10,097 nt of DNA from Actinomycetes bacterium. Lineage in GTDB: Bacteria > Actinomycetota > Acidimicrobiia > Acidimicrobiales > RAAP-2. Under the pieces are notes generated by a model. The model was not told the origin of the DNA. It saw only the letters and a list, made by a program, of their open reading frames with translations, and did no database searches. The DNA is taken from contig JAJZSX010000059.1 of NCBI GenBank assembly GCA_021849435.1, positions 1 through 10,097 on the forward strand, given 5' to 3'. Position 1 is the stretch's first letter. Every line of letters starts with the position of its first letter. The position numbers were made by a program, and so were the translations under genes. Shown piece by piece: positions 6,368-10,097 of this stretch.

Positions 6368-7774
6368 ATGAAGAGCGAAGCGCCCTACGACCTCGCCATC
6401 GTCGGCTCGGGCAGCGCGGCCTTCGCGACGGCCATCGAGGCGCGCCGTCGCGACGCGACGGTCGTCATGATCGAACACGGCCTCGTCGGCGGGACCTGCG
6501 TGAACGTCGGTTGCGTACCCTCCAAGGCCCTCCTCGCCGCGGCCGCGGTGCGTCACGAGGCGCTCGCCGAGCGCTTCGCGGGCGTGGCGACCGCAGCCTC
6601 ACCGGTCGATATGGCGGCCCTCGTCGCGGGCAAGGACGAGCTTGTGGACGCGCTTCGCGCCGAGAGGTACCTCGAACTCGCCGACGTCTACGGCTTCACG
6701 ATTCGCTCGGGCCACGCTCGCTTCGTCGAGGGCCCCGCGCTCGAGGTGGACGGTGCGCGACTCGAGGCGGCGAACTTCGTCATCGCGACTGGCGCCACCC
6801 CCTCGATCCCACCGATCGAGGGACTGAAGGACGTCGACTATCTCACGTCGACCTCGGTCATGGCCCTCAAGCGCGTCCCGGCGTCGGTGCTCGTCATCGG
6901 GGCCAACGCCGTCGGCCTCGAGGCGGGACAGTTGCTCGCGCGTCTCGGCGCGACGGTCACCATCATTGAGGCCCAGGGTCGCATCGCCCCCTTCGAGGAG
7001 CCAGCGATCGCCGAGGTCCTCACCGAGGTCCTCACCGAGGAGGGGATCAGCGTGCGTACCGCTGCCACCGCCCAGCGCGTAGCGCGCAGCGGCGACGGGG
7101 TGCTCGTCACCCTCGCGACGCCCGGTGGCGTCGAGTGGCTCGAGGTGGCGGCCGTGCTGGTGGCGACGGGGCGCCATCCGGCGAGCGCGGAACTCGGACT
7201 CGCAACGGTCGGGGTCGACGTCGGCGCCCGTGGCGAGGTGATCGTGGACGACGAGCTGCGCACGTCCAACTCGCGGATCTTCGCCGCCGGTGACGTGACG
7301 GGGCTCGCCCAGTTCGTCTACGTCGCGGGCAAGCACGGCACCGTCGCCGCGGCCAACGCGGTGGGCTCTGAGCACCGGACGGTTGACTACACCACGATGC
7401 CACGGGTCACCTTCACGTCCCCGGCCATCGCCTCGGTCGGGCTCACCGAGCAGGCGGCGAAGGAGCAGGGCCTGGACTACGAGGTCAGTTCGCTGCCCCT
7501 CGCCTACGTGCCGCGCGCCATCGTCAATCGCGACGTGCGCGGGCTGGTGACGATCGTGGCCGAACGCGGCTCCGGTCGGGTGCTCGGAGTCCACGTGCTC
7601 GCCGACCAGGCGGGCGAAGTGATCGCGGGGGCGGTCTACGCGATGCAGGGCGGTCTGACGGTCACCGAGCTCGCCGAGGCGTGGACGCCGTACCTGACGA
7701 TGGCCGAGGCGCTCAAGCTCGCGGCCCAGTCCTTCTCGCGCGACGTGGCGACGCTCTCGTGCTGTGCCACCTGA
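6368..7774 (+). CDS. merA: Mercuric reductase, core type without N-terminal metal-binding domain
   Basis: Mercuric reductase uses NADPH and FAD to reduce Hg(II) to volatile Hg(0) in the cytoplasm. This 468-residue protein is a complete pyridine nucleotide-disulfide oxidoreductase. The FAD loop GSGSAAF is at 13-19, the redox disulfide GGTCVNVGCVPSK at 41-53 (Cys44, Cys49), an NAD(P)-binding loop VIGANAVGLEAG at 176-187, and the second FAD motif AAGDVTGLAQFVYV at 306-319. The C-terminal Cys465-Cys466 (LSCCAT), the hallmark of MerA, receives Hg(II) from across the dimer. Tyr101 and Tyr442, matching the two active-site tyrosines of Bacillus MerA by their distance from the cysteines, are also present. 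The N-terminal heavy-metal-associated domain is absent. GAGAGGAG precedes the ATG at 6368 by 6-7 bases; upstream in-frame sequence back to 6260 lies in the promoter and is not coding. No merT, merP, merC or merB is in the window, so how Hg(II) enters is unknown. Confidence 0.95.
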   Translation: MKSEAPYDLAIVGSGSAAFATAIEARRRDATVVMIEHGLVGGTCVNVGCVPSKALLAAAAVRHEALAERFAGVATAASPVDMAALVAGKDELVDALRAERYLELADVYGFTIRSGHARFVEGPALEVDGARLEAANFVIATGATPSIPPIEGLKDVDYLTSTSVMALKRVPASVLVIGANAVGLEAGQLLARLGATVTIIEAQGRIAPFEEPAIAEVLTEVLTEEGISVRTAATAQRVARSGDGVLVTLATPGGVEWLEVAAVLVATGRHPASAELGLATVGVDVGARGEVIVDDELRTSNSRIFAAGDVTGLAQFVYVAGKHGTVAAANAVGSEHRTVDYTTMPRVTFTSPAIASVGLTEQAAKEQGLDYEVSSLPLAYVPRAIVNRDVRGLVTIVAERGSGRVLGVHVLADQAGEVIAGAVYAMQGGLTVTELAEAWTPYLTMAEALKLAAQSFSRDVATLSCCAT

Positions 7775-7779
7775 AAGGG

Positions 7780-7792
7780 GGGCGGCGCGCCC
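7780..7792 (+). terminator. Weak candidate terminator after merA
   Basis: GGGCG (7780-7784) and CGCCC (7788-7792) form a 5-bp GC stem with a 3-base loop six bases after the merA stop. No T-run follows, so at best it is a weak or factor-assisted terminator. It is the only hairpin I see between merA and the next gene. Confidence 0.3.
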
Positions 7793-7804
7793 GAGGGGTC
7801 ATTA

Positions 7805-7840
7805 ATTGTTCTGCTCACTACTAGATAATCACGGTAGGAT
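7805..7840 (+). promoter_or_regulatory. Degenerate operator and -10 box upstream of the SufR-like regulator
   Basis: ATTGTTCTG (7805-7813), an 8-base centre, then TAGATAATC (7822-7830) aligns with the perfect inverted repeat at 9972-9999: the left arm matches 8 of 9 and the right arm begins with the same TAGA, then diverges. A -10-like TAGGAT follows at 7835-7840, putting the transcript start near 7847, about 17 bases before the ATG. A repressor on the site would cover the -35 region. Autoregulation by the downstream gene product is the simplest reading. Confidence 0.5.
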
Positions 7841-7863
7841 GGCGCGAGAGTCTGCGAGCAGCC

Positions 7864-8529
7864 ATGGACACACCCGACATTCAACGTGAGGCGCGAGCCC
7901 TGGGCGACCCGACCCGGTACCGCCTGTTCCGCTACATCGTCGAGGCGGACTACCCGGTCGGCGTGGCCGAACTGACCGACTTCATTTCCCTCAACCACAA
8001 CGCCGTTCGCCAGCACCTCGCGATCTTGAAGGAGGCGTCACTCGTCGTTGAGCAGGTCGAGACCCGCTCGCGTCCGGGGCGTCCGGCGCTGCTCTACGAG
8101 CTGCACCCCGAGGCGGCCGGCACGTGGGGGACCAACGGCGCCTACGCCTGGCTCGCCGGTCTGCTCGCCGAGGCGATGAAGGATGGCCTCAGCGTCCACG
8201 ACGTCGGCTACCGCGACGGACAGCGTCGCGCGAAGGCATACGACGGGCTCGACGGCGACGCGGCGATGGAGCGAGAACTGCTGCGCAGTGGCTTTCGCCC
8301 GGTGCGTCACCAGGCCGGCGCGACGACCGAGTACGTCCTCGAACGCTGTCCCTTCGCCGACGTCGCCGTCACGAATCCCACCGAGATCTGCCAGTTGCAC
8401 CTCGGACTCGCTGAAGGCCTCGCCGACTCGATCGGCGAACTGTCAGTCGACCGTCTGGTGCGCAAGAACCCGCGCCACGCCGGGTGTCGGCTCGTCGTCT
8501 CGCACCGGCTCGACGAGTCGCCCCGCTGA
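7864..8529 (+). CDS. ArsR/SufR-like winged-helix regulator with C-terminal cysteines
   Basis: This 221-residue protein matches the COG2345/SufR type of regulator. The N-terminal winged helix (about 5-80) includes REARALGDPTRYRLFRYIVE (8-27), a recognition region SLNHNAVRQHLAILKEASLV (42-61) and the wing RPGRPALLYEL (70-80). The C-terminal half has RCPFADVA (161-168), PTEICQLHLGLAEGL (172-186) and HAGCRLVV (205-212), placing cysteines at 162, 176 and 208. In SufR-type proteins cysteines of this region hold an Fe-S cluster whose loss changes DNA binding, so the protein could sense Fe-S status, iron, redox or nitric oxide. No good ribosome site precedes the ATG at 7864. A probable operator lies upstream, and the same motif recurs between the next two genes, so I infer it controls all three. 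It converges on the membrane protein gene with no bases between the stops. Confidence 0.82.
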   Translation: MDTPDIQREARALGDPTRYRLFRYIVEADYPVGVAELTDFISLNHNAVRQHLAILKEASLVVEQVETRSRPGRPALLYELHPEAAGTWGTNGAYAWLAGLLAEAMKDGLSVHDVGYRDGQRRAKAYDGLDGDAAMERELLRSGFRPVRHQAGATTEYVLERCPFADVAVTNPTEICQLHLGLAEGLADSIGELSVDRLVRKNPRHAGCRLVVSHRLDESPR

Positions 8530-9936
8530 TCAGGCCGACGGCGTCGCGCGCGAAGCGCGGTCGCGCAGTGCCGCGGGCACGGTGATCGGCGAGGGGGACT
8601 GGTCGCTCGGTCCCGGCCCGGCGAGCAGGAGCCGGGTCGGTCGCCAGGCGAGGTTGCACGCGCTCGTGACCGCGGTGGCGACGAGCAAGACGCCCCCGAG
8701 CGCGATGGCGAGCCGGTCTCCGAGGATGAAGCCGAGCCCGAGGGCCGCGACGCTCGCATTCACGAAGACGTAGTCGACCGTCGCCCAGCGGTGGTTGAAG
8801 AGGTCGGCGAACATGAGCTGGGTGCCGTTAGCCTTCTTTGCGATCCCGCGTCCCCGCAGCGCCGACCACGCGATGAACGGGACGATCTTGTGGGCGTGGC
8901 CGACCAGTGCCACGAGCAGCCACCCCGCGAGCGCGACGACCGTCGCCGCGGTCCAGGCGACGCCGCGGTGCTCGCCGAGGTGGACGAGGACCGCGCTGGT
9001 GACCCCGAGGCCCGTCGCGACGACGAGCCAGATCGCGGAGCTGACGACGAAGACGACGTGCAGGTCGACGGGGCGTCGCCGGTGGTGGATGTAGGCCGCC
9101 AGTGACCAGAGGTGCGCCCCGAGACCCGTCGCGACCACCGCGGCACCGGCGATGGCGAGGCCGTAGACGCCAAAGAGGAGTCCCGGCGAGAGCAGGGCGA
9201 CCCCGGCGAAGACCGACCAGATCGCTATCCACCCGCTGACGCGGCGGCCCGGGACGTGGGACAGCATGAACATGGGCCAGAGCTTCTCTGAGACGCTGAG
9301 GTAGGTGAGTCCGAGCCAGGCGAGCAGGCCCACGCACGCGTGGGCGAGCACGACGTGGCCGTTGAGCACGAACCACGCGCCACGACGGTCGATCACGTAG
9401 AGAACGCCGTAGGAGGCGGTTACTACGAAGCCGATCACCGCGAGACGCAGCCCAACCGTCGGCGCGCCCTTGCCCCGGGCGCGAAGCGGCGCAGTCACAT
9501 TCACCACGAGCAAGATCACCGCCACGGCGGCGAAGGCGCCGCCGAGCTCGACGACGACCTCGTGGCGCGACATGAAGCCGATCGGCAACAGCCACGAGCC
9601 GGCGAGCCAGGCGAGGAACGTGGCCCGCGAGAGCCGCACCGAGCGCAGGGGCCGCTGGGTGATGACGGGGGCGAACTGGTGGATGGCACCGAGCACGCCC
9701 ATCGAGAGCGTGGCGAGCATGGCGAAGTGGGCGGCCCCGACGACGACGTCGTCGGTGGGGTCGACCGTCGCGGCCGAGCGGGCGAGGACGACGGCGACAC
9801 CGCAGGCCACAAGTCCCGCGGCCGCGGCGGCGAGGAAGCTGAGCGGCACCGACGGCGGTGGGACCCCGGCGGGGATGCCGGCCGGCCGTCCCGTCCATCC
9901 GCCCTTCGGCCCCGCTGGCGTCTGCGGTGTGCTCAC
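8530..9936 (-). CDS. 12-helix, histidine-rich membrane protein resembling heme-copper oxidase subunit I
   Basis: This 468-residue protein has about 12 membrane helices (roughly 31-52, 66-86, 105-122, 127-149, 162-181, 191-212, 235-255, 258-280, 293-319, 328-348, 389-407, 409-428) after a Pro/Gly-rich N-terminus. Histidines sit in distinct helix motifs: HFAMLATLSMGVLGAIHQFAP (70-90, split as His70 and His86), LNGHVVLAHACVGLLAWLG (191-209; His194, His199), LWPMFMLSH (219-227; His227) and GHAHKIVPF (346-354; His347, His349). The helix count and paired histidines recall heme-copper oxidase subunit I or NnrS-like proteins, but I cannot match the metal ligands one for one and do not claim oxidase activity. 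GGAGGA lies 4 bases before the GTG at 9936. The gene is divergent from the DUF2249 gene across a perfect operator. A heme protein linked to nitric oxide or respiration is a reasonable guess; substrate and activity are unknown. Confidence 0.75.
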   Translation of the reverse strand: MSTPQTPAGPKGGWTGRPAGIPAGVPPPSVPLSFLAAAAAGLVACGVAVVLARSAATVDPTDDVVVGAAHFAMLATLSMGVLGAIHQFAPVITQRPLRSVRLSRATFLAWLAGSWLLPIGFMSRHEVVVELGGAFAAVAVILLVVNVTAPLRARGKGAPTVGLRLAVIGFVVTASYGVLYVIDRRGAWFVLNGHVVLAHACVGLLAWLGLTYLSVSEKLWPMFMLSHVPGRRVSGWIAIWSVFAGVALLSPGLLFGVYGLAIAGAAVVATGLGAHLWSLAAYIHHRRRPVDLHVVFVVSSAIWLVVATGLGVTSAVLVHLGEHRGVAWTAATVVALAGWLLVALVGHAHKIVPFIAWSALRGRGIAKKANGTQLMFADLFNHRWATVDYVFVNASVAALGLGFILGDRLAIALGGVLLVATAVTSACNLAWRPTRLLLAGPGPSDQSPSPITVPAALRDRASRATPSA

Positions 9937-9971
9937 GATCTCCTCCGACTGGTTCTGCGGCGCGATGCTGC

Positions 9972-9999
9972 TATTGTTCTAGTCAAGCATAGAACAATA
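9972..9999. promoter_or_regulatory. Perfect 10-bp-arm inverted repeat, shared operator of divergent genes
   Basis: TATTGTTCTA (9972-9981) and TAGAACAATA (9990-9999) are exact inverted copies around an 8-base centre. The site is AT-rich within GC-rich DNA, lies 36 bases from the membrane protein start and 31 bases from the DUF2249 start, and contains a TTGTTC on each strand that could serve as a -35 for each divergent promoter. Binding would block both. The half-conserved copy at 7805-7830 makes the adjacent SufR-like regulator the likely binder. I do not recognise it as a known FNR/DNR, NsrR or mycobacterial SufR site. Confidence 0.75.
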
Positions 10000-10029
10000 C
10001 GTGGCTCCACGGAGTCCGGGAGGTGAGTC

Positions 10030-10097
10030 GTGGCAACACTTGACGTTCGTCCAATCATCGCGGCGGGCGATGAGCCCTTCGACCAGATCATGTCGAC
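10030..10097 (+). CDS. DUF2249-type protein, N-terminal fragment (continues past window)
   Basis: Only 22 full codons are present: MATLDVRPIIAAGDEPFDQI then MS, still open at the edge. The opening TLDVRPI...G-EPF-QIM matches the start of DUF2249 domains, small proteins or domains often found beside nitric-oxide, nitrite or hemerythrin-type genes. GGAGG at 10019-10023 sits 6 bases before the GTG, an excellent ribosome site. It is divergent from the membrane protein gene and lies directly downstream of the perfect inverted repeat, so the two are probably co-regulated. The family call rests on a short piece and is tentative; the existence of the gene is well supported by the ribosome site and reading frame. 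Confidence 0.65.
   Translation, partial: MATLDVRPIIAAGDEPFDQIMS

Noticed and set aside
6599..7594. Minus-strand frame of 331 codons opposite merA
   Set aside because: It is antisense to a complete MerA, with Asp/Arg/Gly-rich shadow composition.
8828..9898. Minus-strand frame of 356 codons in another frame of the membrane protein
   Set aside because: It is an Arg/Pro-rich shadow; the frame ending at 8530 gives clean hydrophobic helices and has the ribosome site.
9340..10026. Plus-strand frame of 228 codons opposite the membrane protein
   Set aside because: It is shadow composition (Arg, Gly, Glu, His) and runs through the operator at 9972-9999.
1..10097. Mobile element around the mer genes
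   Set aside because: No transposase, integrase, terminal inverted repeats or target duplications are visible, and base composition looks the same as in neighbouring genes.

Overview
The window is about 10 kb of high-GC, densely packed bacterial DNA. The strong G/C bias at third codon positions, GTG starts, TANNNT-type -10 boxes close to start codons and the gene families all suggest an actinobacterium. An acidimicrobial-type lineage is a guess; no rRNA or other marker gene is present to confirm it. I see no tRNA, rRNA, CRISPR array, insertion sequence or phage gene, and no gene-free stretch longer than about 240 bases.

Layout from left to right. (1) 1-1851, minus strand: a two-gene catabolic operon, HMG-CoA lyase followed by an acyl-CoA dehydrogenase that runs off the left edge. 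It fits leucine or other branched-chain acyl-CoA breakdown. (2) 1980-4367, plus strand: a large secreted protein with a GH25/lysozyme-like N-terminal domain, five tandem Ig-like repeats of 85-89 residues and a separate C-terminal domain. (3) 4364-5581, minus strand: a GH1 beta-glycosidase that converges on the previous gene, with the two stop codons sharing one CTAG. (4) 5816-7774: a divergent merR/merA pair. The MerR-type dyad between them lies inside a 20-bp promoter spacer and strongly resembles known metal-responsive promoters. MerA has every catalytic residue, including the C-terminal Cys-Cys, but no N-terminal metal-binding domain. (5) 7864-10097: an ArsR/SufR-like regulator with three C-terminal cysteines; a convergent 12-helix, histidine-rich membrane protein resembling heme-copper oxidase subunit I; and, divergent from that, the first 22 codons of a probable DUF2249 protein.

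The most interesting structure is in part 5. A perfect inverted repeat, TATTGTTCTA-N8-TAGAACAATA, sits between the membrane protein gene and the DUF2249 gene. A degraded copy with a nearly intact left arm sits upstream of the regulator gene. I infer that the regulator controls itself, the membrane protein and the DUF2249 gene as one regulon, perhaps responding to Fe-S status, nitric oxide or redox stress. The arrangement and repeats are visible in the sequence; the function is inference.

Gene packing is tight. Both convergent pairs meet at palindromic stop junctions (CTAG at 4364-4367, TGATCA at 8527-8532) with no room for a terminator between them.
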